This document shows positions 1 to 5,803 of a stretch of DNA of 7,705 nt, in pieces. The notes beneath the pieces were generated by a model that was given only the letters and a program-made list of their open reading frames with translations, ran no database searches and was not told where the DNA came from. Source of the stretch: Asaia bogorensis (lineage in GTDB: Bacteria > Pseudomonadota > Alphaproteobacteria > Acetobacterales > Acetobacteraceae). The position numbers and the translations under genes were made by a program. The stretch spans positions 1 to 7,705 of the forward strand of contig CAMCEP010000127.1 of NCBI GenBank assembly GCA_945873675.1, written 5' to 3'. Each line of letters opens with the position of its first letter. Positions within the stretch are counted from its first letter, which is position 1.

Positions 1-69
1 CTGCAAAAGGGCGATGTGGTGCGGATTGAAATCAGCGGGATCGGTGCGCTCGAAAATCCCGTTGCCTGA
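1..69 (+). CDS. Fumarylacetoacetate hydrolase family protein, C-terminal end (partial)
   Basis: Frame 1 is open from the window edge to a TGA at 67-69 and gives 22 residues: a LQKGDVVRIEISGIG stretch, then ALENPVA. The pattern GD-V-x-I-x-G-I-G-x-L-x-N-P-V is the typical end of the FAH superfamily (fumarylacetoacetase, acylpyruvase and 2-hydroxyhepta-2,4-diene-dioate isomerase types). In these proteins it forms the last strands of the beta-roll next to the metal site. Only the tail is visible, so catalytic residues and exact substrate cannot be judged. The next gene on the same strand starts 29 nt later, so co-transcription with the Bug protein is likely. FAH-fold enzymes cleave or isomerise C-C bonds in dicarboxylic keto acids, which fits a small catabolic operon. 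The family call is fairly safe for so short a piece; the substrate is unknown. Confidence 0.65.
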   Translation: MQKGDVVRIEISGIGALENPVA

Positions 70-98
70 ATAGAAAATAAAAAAAGGGAGGATCAAAC

Positions 99-1070
99 AT
101 GCAAAGACGCACACTTCTGGCTGGGGCCACGGCACTCCCCTTCGCCATGCCCGCGCTGGCGCAGGACAATTTCCCATCCCGCGCGGTTTCCATGGTGGTC
201 GCCTTCCCACCTGGTGGGCAGGCGGATGTGGTGGGCCGCCCCGCCGCTGCGACGCTGGAACGAATCTGGCGCGTGCCAGTGCCAATCACCAATCGCGGCG
301 GTGCGGCGGGCGAGATTGGCAATGGTTTCGTCGCGCGCAGCACGCCCGATGGCTATACGCTGCTCATGGGGCTGTCTTCCATGACCTTCCTGCCGGAAGC
401 AGCGCGCATCAATGGCCGCACGCCGGCCTATACGCCTGAAATGCTGACGCCGATTGCGTTATTCTCAGCCGATCCAACCGTGCTGGTGGTGCCTGCATCA
501 AGCCCCATTCGCACGATTGAGGAATTCATCACTGAGGCGAAAGCGAAGCCCGGGCAGATCGCCTATTCCTCGGCGGGGAATTACTCTGCCTTGCATGTGC
601 CGATGGCGATGCTTTCCCAGGCGGCCGGTTTGCAAATGCTGCATGTACCCTTCCAGGGTGGCGGGCCGGCTTTGACCGCGATTTTGAGCGGCCAGGTGCA
701 AGCGCTTTCGTCTGGCCCCGGGCCAGTCGCGCAGCATGTGCGCGATGGGCGGCTACGTGCGCTCGCCACTTGGGGCCGCCAGCGGCTCAAGGGATTTGAG
801 GATGTGCCGACGCTGGTGGAGAAAGGGTTTGCGGATGTGGAATTCTACATCTGGGTTGGGCTTTTCGCACCCGCCGGCACGCCACCCGCCATCATTGACC
901 GCATTCGCGACGCATCACGCGCCGTGGCACAGGATGCGGATTTCATCCGCATTATGGCCGGCAGCGGGAATACGCTGGATTACCGCGATGGCGATGCCTT
1001 CATGCGCTTTTACGATGAGGATGCAGGCAGGTTGCTCCGCGTAATTCGCGCTCTGGGCAAGATTGAATAG
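99..1070 (+). CDS. Bug/TctC-family periplasmic solute-binding protein
   Basis: This 323-residue protein is the usual length for the tripartite tricarboxylate transporter receptor (Bug/TctC) family, which binds carboxylates in the periplasm. The N-terminus MQRRTLLAG, a hydrophobic stretch and PALA|Q form a signal peptide with cleavage expected after A21. The RRTLL motif could also be read as a Tat signal. Family landmarks are visible: the first ligand loop FPPGGQADVVGR (about 36-47), TPDGYTLLMG (82-91), the carboxylate-contacting loop SSAGNYSALH (157-166), VPFQGGGPAL (183-192) and the DVPTLVEKGF segment (235-244). The start is fixed by GGGAGG at 86-91, 7 nt before the ATG. It lies 29 nt after the FAH-type gene and 65 nt before an M20 hydrolase. 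No TctA or TctB partner is in the window, so it may share a membrane unit encoded elsewhere. The ligand cannot be read from sequence; a carboxylate or acidic amino acid is the family expectation. Confidence 0.92.
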   Translation: MQRRTLLAGATALPFAMPALAQDNFPSRAVSMVVAFPPGGQADVVGRPAAATLERIWRVPVPITNRGGAAGEIGNGFVARSTPDGYTLLMGLSSMTFLPEAARINGRTPAYTPEMLTPIALFSADPTVLVVPASSPIRTIEEFITEAKAKPGQIAYSSAGNYSALHVPMAMLSQAAGLQMLHVPFQGGGPALTAILSGQVQALSSGPGPVAQHVRDGRLRALATWGRQRLKGFEDVPTLVEKGFADVEFYIWVGLFAPAGTPPAIIDRIRDASRAVAQDADFIRIMAGSGNTLDYRDGDAFMRFYDEDAGRLLRVIRALGKIE

Positions 1071-1077
1071 CGCCCTT

Positions 1078-1117
1078 GCCTGCGCTGCGTCGCTAGCGCA
1101 GGCTTCAATCTTGTTTT
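1078..1117 (+). terminator. Intercistronic stem-loop between Bug gene and M20 gene
   Basis: GCCTGCGCT at 1078-1086 pairs perfectly with AGCGCAGGC at 1095-1103: a 9-bp GC-rich stem with an 8-nt loop. It is followed by TTCAATCTTGTTTT, which is T-rich but interrupted. The stem starts 8 nt after the Bug stop codon and ends 32 nt before the M20 start. It could be a leaky intrinsic terminator or an RNA-stabilising hairpin that makes the binding protein more abundant than the downstream enzyme. That arrangement is known from other binding-protein operons. The broken U tract argues against full termination. Confidence 0.5.
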
Positions 1118-1135
1118 GACAAATTCGAGGACAGC

Positions 1136-2314
1136 ATGACTACCGAAGCCCAAATCACCGCCTGGCTTGCCACGCAACAGGGAGCCATGATCGCTGAGCT
1201 CAAGGAAATGGTGAATACTGATGGCGGATCCTATGACAAGGCGGGCGTGGATCGCACTGGCGCCCAGGTAAAGCGCTTTCTGGAAGGCCAAGGCATCGCG
1301 GTGGAAGTCGTGCCGCGCGAAAGGCATGGCGATTGCCTACGCGGCATCGTGCCTGGTGCCCATGAAATCGCTTCTGGCAATCAGCAGAAGAATATCGTGC
1401 TGATGGGGCATAGGGACACCGTGTTCCCGAAGGGCGAACCGGAACGCCGGCCTTTCACCATTCAGGGCAATATCGCCTATGGGCCAGGTGTGGCCGATAT
1501 GAAGGCCGGCATTGTCATGAATATGTTTGTGCTGGCTGCCTTTCATAAATTCGGCGGCGCGCCAGGGCCCTTGGTTGGGCTTTTCACCGGCGATGAGGAA
1601 ATCGGCAGCCCCGAAGGCCGCCCGGTGATTGAAAATGAGGCGCGCAGCGCGCGCGTGGTCTTCAATAGCGAACCGGGCCGTCCTTCCGGCAATGTGGTGA
1701 CAGGGCGCAAGGGTGGCGTGTTTTCAGTGGTGGATATTGAAGGCAAGGCCGCGCATTCCGGCGGTAATTTCGAAGCCGGCATCAGCGCGATTGGTGAGGC
1801 CGCGCAAAAGATTGTCGCCATTCATGCGCTGACGGATTTGAAGCGCGGCATTACGCTGAATGTCGGTTTGGTGAGTGGTGGGCAGAGCGTGAATACGGTC
1901 GCGCCCGCCTGCCAATTCCAGATTGATTTGCGCTATGTTGAATTGGCCGATCGTGATGAGGTTGTGGGCAAGCTGCATGACATTGTCGCGAAATCCTACG
2001 TGCCCGGCACCAAGGCAAAGCTGGTCATCAAGGGCGAATTCCTGCCGCTGAATGCAACGCCGGCCAGTGAGCGTGTGTTTGCGCTGTATCAGGGGGCTGC
2101 CACGGATAGCGGCTTGAAGGTAAGTGGCGAGTTTTCCGGTGGCTGCGCCGATAGCGGTTTTACGGCGGCGATTGGCGCGCCCACGATTTGCGCAGTAGGC
2201 CCCGTGGGCGGCAAGGCGCATAGCCCGGAAGAATATCTGGAAATTGACAGCATGATCCCGCGCGCCCAGGCCATGGCGCGCGCCATTATGCGGCTTGAAA
2301 AGGCAGGGCTGTAA
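1136..2314 (+). CDS. M20 family metallohydrolase, glutamate carboxypeptidase (CPG2)-like
   Basis: This 392-residue cytoplasmic protein has no signal peptide and belongs to the M20 di-zinc peptidase family. It is closest in layout to carboxypeptidase G2, which removes C-terminal glutamate from folate-type or N-acyl substrates. All expected metal residues are present: H92 in GHRDTVFP, bridging D121 in YGPGVADMKAG, general base E154 with ligand E155 in TGDEEIGS, E179 in FNSEP, and H362 in GKAHSPEEY. The inserted dimerisation domain (about 190-300) holds H207 in GKAAHSGG, matching the CPG2 histidine that reaches into the partner's active site. The ATG is preceded by GAGGA at 1127-1131, only 4 nt away, so translation may be modest. 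It follows the Bug gene in the same direction across a stem-loop. Hydrolysis of an imported amide or N-acyl amino acid is plausible but not shown. Related deacetylases and aminoacylases share these motifs. Confidence 0.9.
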   Translation: MTTEAQITAWLATQQGAMIAELKEMVNTDGGSYDKAGVDRTGAQVKRFLEGQGIAVEVVPRERHGDCLRGIVPGAHEIASGNQQKNIVLMGHRDTVFPKGEPERRPFTIQGNIAYGPGVADMKAGIVMNMFVLAAFHKFGGAPGPLVGLFTGDEEIGSPEGRPVIENEARSARVVFNSEPGRPSGNVVTGRKGGVFSVVDIEGKAAHSGGNFEAGISAIGEAAQKIVAIHALTDLKRGITLNVGLVSGGQSVNTVAPACQFQIDLRYVELADRDEVVGKLHDIVAKSYVPGTKAKLVIKGEFLPLNATPASERVFALYQGAATDSGLKVSGEFSGGCADSGFTAAIGAPTICAVGPVGGKAHSPEEYLEIDSMIPRAQAMARAIMRLEKAGL

Positions 2315-2324
2315 CAGCCCCGCC
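2298..2324 (-). terminator. Intrinsic terminator of the second Bug gene, embedded in the M20 3' end
   Basis: Read on the - strand, GGCGGGGCTG, a TTA loop and CAGCCCTGCC form a 10-bp stem (one G-U pair) followed directly by TTTT (plus 2301-2298). It begins 1 nt after the stop codon of the second Bug gene (TAA at 2328-2326). Half of it, and the U tract, come from the last codons and stop of the converging M20 gene. On the + strand the G-U pair becomes an A-C mismatch and no T run follows, so it should work mainly for - strand transcription. Confidence 0.7.
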
Positions 2325-2325
2325 C

Positions 2326-3297
2326 TTACCCCCCACGCCAGGGGCGCACCTGCCAAAGCCGCTTAAGCCGATCATCCACGGATTGCGCAAAGGCGCGGTA
2401 CTCAGCGCCCACCATGGTATTGAGCGGCATGAAATTCCGCACCGCTTCGCGCTTGAAATTCTCATCGGCCAAAGCGGTGCGGAAGGCCGCTTCCAGCCGC
2501 GCCACAATGGCGGGCGGCATATTGGGCGGGCCGACAATGCCGCGGCTGGCGCCATGCACCAGGTCAAAGCCCAATTCGCGGAAGGTTGGCACATCAGCCG
2601 CTTCCGGCTGACGCGCTGCGGCGGCTTGCGCCAGCATGCGCACCTTGCCTTCGCGCGCCAATTGCAGCGCATCATTCACATTGATGGCCGCGACATCCAT
2701 ATTCCCACCCAGCAATTGCGGAATAAGCGGCGCAGCACCGGCAAAGGGCACCTGGATCATGGGCTTGAGGCCGGCCAATTCCTCAAAATGCAGTACAAAA
2801 AGATGATCATCGCTGCCAATGCCGGTGGTGGCATAGGTGATCTGTTCTGGCCTGGCCTTCGCCGCCGCCACCAAATCCTGCAAGGACTTTAGCGGGCTAT
2901 CGGCGCGCACGTAGAAGCAATTGGCGTCTTCAACAATATTGCAGATGAAGGTGAAATCCATGGCGCGGTAGCGCACCTGGCGTTCCAGCGGAATGGCGTT
3001 ATGCGCGGGGATGGTCGTGGCGCCGATCGTGTAGCCATCAGCCGCGGCATTGAAGGTGGCTTCGAGCCCGATCTGCCCAGCAGCACCCGTGCGATTGATG
3101 ATGACAGGCCGGAGGCCCGGGATTTGCGCGGCCACCAGCGGCATGACCAGCCGGGTCATGATGTCCACGCCGCCGCCGGCGGGGAAAGGCACAATCACTT
3201 CCATGGGCTTGTCGCCCGGCCATGGGGTTTGCGCCTGCACAATGGCGGGTGCGGCAAGCAGGCTTGCGGATGCCAAAAGGCTGCGGCGATTGATCAT
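2326..3297 (-). CDS. Bug/TctC-family periplasmic solute-binding protein (second copy)
   Basis: This 323-residue Bug/TctC receptor has a signal peptide (MINRRSLLAS, hydrophobic core, IVQA|Q) with cleavage expected after A22. The NRRSLL motif again resembles a Tat motif. Visible landmarks are the ligand loop PFPAGGGVDIMTR (37-49), ADGYTIGATT (86-95), the carboxylate loop YATTGIGSDD (155-164), QVPFAGAAPL (182-191) and ADVPTFRELGF (234-244). The ATG has GGGAGGA at 3309-3303, 5 nt upstream, the same Shine-Dalgarno as the other Bug gene. Despite equal length the two proteins differ at most positions outside the motifs, so they are not a recent tandem copy and probably bind different ligands. The gene stands alone on the - strand, converges on the M20 gene with an 11-nt gap and has its own terminator. 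No TctA/TctB genes are adjacent. The family call is firm; the ligand is unknown. Confidence 0.92.
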   Translation of the reverse strand: MINRRSLLASASLLAAPAIVQAQTPWPGDKPMEVIVPFPAGGGVDIMTRLVMPLVAAQIPGLRPVIINRTGAAGQIGLEATFNAAADGYTIGATTIPAHNAIPLERQVRYRAMDFTFICNIVEDANCFYVRADSPLKSLQDLVAAAKARPEQITYATTGIGSDDHLFVLHFEELAGLKPMIQVPFAGAAPLIPQLLGGNMDVAAINVNDALQLAREGKVRMLAQAAAARQPEAADVPTFRELGFDLVHGASRGIVGPPNMPPAIVARLEAAFRTALADENFKREAVRNFMPLNTMVGAEYRAFAQSVDDRLKRLWQVRPWRGG

Positions 3298-3321
3298 GAT
3301 TATCCTCCCAGTGTTTTGCTG

Positions 3322-3351
3322 AACCTAGCGGCGCGGGGCGCCTGACTGCAA
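3322..3351 (-). promoter_or_regulatory. Possible promoter of the second Bug gene
   Basis: On the - strand TTGCAG (3351-3346) and TAGGTT (3327-3322) are separated by 18 nt, ahead of the Shine-Dalgarno at 3309-3303. The spacer contains the inverted repeat GGCGC-GGG-GCGCC (3330-3342), which could be an operator or chance in GC-rich DNA. The predicted leader would be under 20 nt. Both hexamers are imperfect, so this is a weak call. Confidence 0.3.
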
Positions 3352-3444
3352 GCGTAGTTTGCTAAAGCCTTTTTTTGACCTGATCTGGACCACACCCTGA
3401 AGGCCTGATGTAAAATGCGCAGTCTTCCGGACCGCATAGGTCGA
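3352..3444. other. Unassigned gap between Bug promoter region and IS remnant
   Basis: No gene is recognisable here. On the - strand one frame runs from just after the stop of the IS remnant (3447-3445) towards the Bug promoter without further stops, giving STYAVRKTAHFTSGL and onward. I do not recognise it as the end of an IS630 transposase, so it may be a piece of another element or non-coding DNA. CCTGAT occurs twice within about 35 nt. Confidence 0.4.
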
Positions 3445-3712
3445 CTAGTACTGCGGTACCTTTCCTGACTGAGACGAGGAAACCAGGAGCTGCTCAACCC
3501 AAGCCTGAAACAAGTCGCCGTTGATTGGCCCATCCAAGACCAAGGGGCGACAATGCCGATGCGGCACGGGCCCGCGATGAAGGTTATGGTCTGCCAATGG
3601 TTGTGGGGAAGCTTCGCCATCAGGCGTTGAGCGCGGGCGGACCACCCAGGCTGACGGGCCATATTCGTCTTGGCCCGGGTCCGATCAGTGAGGCTCAAAC
3701 GAACAGGGTCGA
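3445..3712 (-). pseudogene. IS630-family transposase fragment, frameshifted
   Basis: On the - strand the sequence reads DPVRLSLTDRTRAKTNMARQ, then PGWSARAQRLMAKLPHNHW and QTITFIAG. After a frame change near 3540 it continues as VLDGPINGDLFQAWVEQLLV. This matches the central catalytic part of IS630-family DDE transposases, typically (L)DP-x-RLVFIDET-x-x-x-TNMAR, GW-x-P-x-GQRL, PHGHWKT-x-TF and DGPING-x-x-F-x-x-YVEQ-x-LVP. The first catalytic aspartate (TDRT) survives but the following E is R. The DN-x-GSHK block, the final glutamate and both protein ends are missing. A second reading problem occurs around 3480, and the frame stops at 3447-3445. About 85 residues remain of roughly 330-350. It is therefore an inactive internal relic, not a working element. 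I could not identify terminal inverted repeats or a duplicated TA target. Confidence 0.8.
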
Positions 3713-3876
3713 TTTCACCCAGTTAGCGCTTTCAGTCAGCGCGCCCAGCCTGCTGCTTGAATCATATTCAATGCTGCGGCGGTGTGGCCGCCGGGAAGCG
3801 CCAAGCGACTTGGCAAATAAAGTGTCAACCAAAAGGAAGAAAGCAAGGGATCAGAGTTTTGCCTGTTTTGGTACTG
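3713..3876. other. Intergenic region with small inverted repeats downstream of lolD
   Basis: No gene is seen here. Three dyads are present: TTGAAT-CAT-ATTCAA (3757-3771), GCGGC/GCCGC (3776-3791) and GCCAAG-CGA-CTTGGC (3800-3814). None is followed by a T run on either strand, so there is no clear intrinsic terminator for the proS-lolC-lolD unit and it may end by Rho. The first dyad could be an old IS end or a regulator site; nothing decides between these. Confidence 0.4.
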
Positions 3877-4557
3877 TCAGGCTGTCACGATCTTCCCATC
3901 CCGTAGCGTCACAACCCTGTCCATCCGGCGTGCGAGGTCAGGATTATGTGTCGCAATCAGCGCTGCCAGCCCCTGGCCGCGCACCTGTTCCAGCAATTCC
4001 GCAAAGACGCGATCAGATGTGGCGACATCCAGATTACCGGTCGGTTCATCGGCCAGCAAAAGCCGCGGCTGATTGGCGAGTGCGCGGGCAATTGCAACAC
4101 GCTGTTGTTCACCACCGGATAGTTTCCCTGGGCGGTGATCCAGCCGGGCCTGCAGACCGAAAATACCAAGCAAATCCTTCGCACGCTCCGTTGCCTCCGT
4201 GCGGCTTTTGCCGGCGGCAAGCTGCGGCAGGATGATGTTCTCGGCGGCGGTGAATTCCGGCAACAAATGATGGAATTGATAGACAAAGCCGATGGTGGTG
4301 CGGCGGATTGTTGTGCGCGCCTCATCCGAAAGTGAACCAGCCGCCTTGCCGGAAATGAAAACCTCGCCGCCATCGGGCTTTTCCAGCAAACCCGCAAGGT
4401 GCAGCAAGGTTGATTTGCCGGTGCCGGAAGGGGCCACCAGCGCCACGATCTCACCGGCCGCAATGGTCAGGTCAGCGCCGAGCAGCACGGGCAGTTCGCC
4501 CGCTTCCGTGCGGTAGCGGCGTTCAACGGCGGCCAAGCGAAGGGGCGCTTCATTCAT
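3877..4557 (-). CDS. lolD: Lipoprotein-releasing ABC transporter ATPase LolD
   Basis: LolD is the 226-residue ATPase of the Lol system. It powers extraction of outer-membrane lipoproteins from the inner membrane and their transfer to LolA. Visible motifs are Walker A APSGTGKST (42-50), Q-loop Q94 in FVYQFHHLLPEF, the LolD-typical EFTAAENI run (101-108), ABC signature LSGGEQQR (146-153), Walker B LLLADEP (166-172) with catalytic E171, D-loop GNLD (174-177) and switch H204 in ATHN. The frame is open further upstream to 4662, but that part is only lolC/E read in another frame. The ATG at 4557, giving MNEAPLRL, fits family length. It overlaps the permease gene by 8 nt in an ATGAATGA junction, so translation is probably coupled, helped by GGAG 10 nt upstream. 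The permease is encoded immediately before it, as expected for a LolC/E-LolD complex. Confidence 0.95.
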   Translation of the reverse strand: MNEAPLRLAAVERRYRTEAGELPVLLGADLTIAAGEIVALVAPSGTGKSTLLHLAGLLEKPDGGEVFISGKAAGSLSDEARTTIRRTTIGFVYQFHHLLPEFTAAENIILPQLAAGKSRTEATERAKDLLGIFGLQARLDHRPGKLSGGEQQRVAIARALANQPRLLLADEPTGNLDVATSDRVFAELLEQVRGQGLAALIATHNPDLARRMDRVVTLRDGKIVTA

Positions 4558-5797
4558 TGCGCAGCATCTCCACCGGGTCGGTGCGCGCCGCGCGCCAGGA
4601 AGGGTAAAGTGTCGCCAGCAACGACAAGCCAAGCCCCATCGCCACCACCTGTGCCACTTCATTGTAATCCAGGATCGCGGGCAGGCGCGTCAGGAAATAC
4701 ACCTCTGGGCTGAACAATTCCGTGCCCGAAAGTGATTGCAGGAACTGCCGGATGCTTTCGATATTGAGGCAGAAGACCAGGCCCAGCACAAAACCAATCA
4801 ATGTGCCAAGCACGCCGATGGAAGCACCGCACAGCAGGAAAATCCGCATCACCGCGCCCTTGGTGGCGCCCATGGTACGCAGCACCGCGATATCGCGCCC
4901 CTTATCCTTCACCAGCATGATCAGGCTTGAGACAATATTGAAAGCCGCGACAATGATGATCAGTGTCAGGATCAGGAACATGACATTGCGTTCCACCTGC
5001 ACCGCATTGAAGAAGCTTGAATTGGCATCCTGCCAGGAATGCACCATCACGCGGCTGCCAGCGCTTTCCTGAATTTGACGCATAACGCCGCGCAGCCTGG
5101 TTGGGTCCTGCACGAAAACCTCGATCTGCGTTGCGGCATCGCGCTGCTGAAAGTAAAGCTGCGCGGCTTCCAGCGGCAGGAACACAAAGCTGCTGTCATA
5201 TTCATTCATGCCGACATCAAACAAAGCGACCACGCGATAAGCGCGCACGCGGGGCACTGTGCCGAATACCGTGGTGCGCCCCTGGGGCGAGACCAGGCTG
5301 ACATTATCACCCACTGAAACACGCAAGCGGGAGGCCAAGCGCCGGCCGATGATGATGGCATCCTCCCCCTCAAAGGCGTCCAGATTGCCCAGCCGAATGC
5401 CATCCGCGATCAAATGACGCGCGCGCAAATCTGCGGGGCGGATGCCGCGCGCGAGACCACCCGCGGCACCGCCTGAATCAGACGTGATCAGCACCTGCCC
5501 TTCCACGATGGGTGTCGCTGAGACAATCCCTGGAATGCCACGAATACGCCCTGCCACATCATCAAAATCAGTGAAGGAAGTGCCCACCGCATAGACGCCA
5601 AGATGACCATTCAAGCCCAGAATGCGGCCAAGCAATTCATGGCGGAAGCCGTTCATCACGCTCATGACAATGATCAGCGTGGCAACGCCAAGCGCGATCC
5701 CGACCAGCGAGAAAATCGCGATGACCGAGACAAAACGCTCCCCCTTCCGCGCGCGCAAATAGCGGAAGGCGACCATACGCTCAAAGGCGCTGAACAT
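4550..5797 (-). CDS. lolC: Lipoprotein-releasing ABC transporter permease, LolC/E (LolF-like)
   Basis: This 415-residue inner-membrane permease of the Lol system has the family layout. A first transmembrane helix (about 24-48) ends in the typical MSVMNGFR motif. A large periplasmic domain (about 50-270) follows, then three helices (about 271-296, 315-345 and 381-401), and the C-terminal LYPSWRAARTDPVEMLRNE is typical. KDKGRDIAVLRTMGATKG (297-314) is the cytoplasmic coupling region that contacts LolD. The loop FGTVPRVRAY (178-187), with P182, sits where E. coli LolC has the proline-containing hook that grips LolA. That placement is my alignment by eye. Only one permease gene accompanies lolD, so the complex is probably a homodimer of a LolC/LolE hybrid (LolF type) unless another permease lies elsewhere. 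It starts 6 nt after the proS stop with no clear Shine-Dalgarno, which suggests translational coupling to proS. Confidence 0.93.
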   Translation of the reverse strand: MFSAFERMVAFRYLRARKGERFVSVIAIFSLVGIALGVATLIIVMSVMNGFRHELLGRILGLNGHLGVYAVGTSFTDFDDVAGRIRGIPGIVSATPIVEGQVLITSDSGGAAGGLARGIRPADLRARHLIADGIRLGNLDAFEGEDAIIIGRRLASRLRVSVGDNVSLVSPQGRTTVFGTVPRVRAYRVVALFDVGMNEYDSSFVFLPLEAAQLYFQQRDAATQIEVFVQDPTRLRGVMRQIQESAGSRVMVHSWQDANSSFFNAVQVERNVMFLILTLIIIVAAFNIVSSLIMLVKDKGRDIAVLRTMGATKGAVMRIFLLCGASIGVLGTLIGFVLGLVFCLNIESIRQFLQSLSGTELFSPEVYFLTRLPAILDYNEVAQVVAMGLGLSLLATLYPSWRAARTDPVEMLRNE

Positions 5798-5803
5798 GCG
5801 GGG

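Noticed and set aside
3800..3829. Perfect TTGACA on the - strand (3829-3824) as a promoter.
   Set aside because: At 16-18 nt spacing there is no acceptable -10, and downstream lies only the inactive transposase piece.
3525..4235. Long open frame on the + strand (236 codons).
   Set aside because: It runs antisense through the IS relic and lolD, has no recognisable domain and no Shine-Dalgarno; it is a shadow of the - strand genes.
4558..4662. N-terminal extension of 35 codons for lolD.
   Set aside because: The sequence is the permease C-terminus read in another frame, is rich in W and R, and LolD family length fits the start at 4557.
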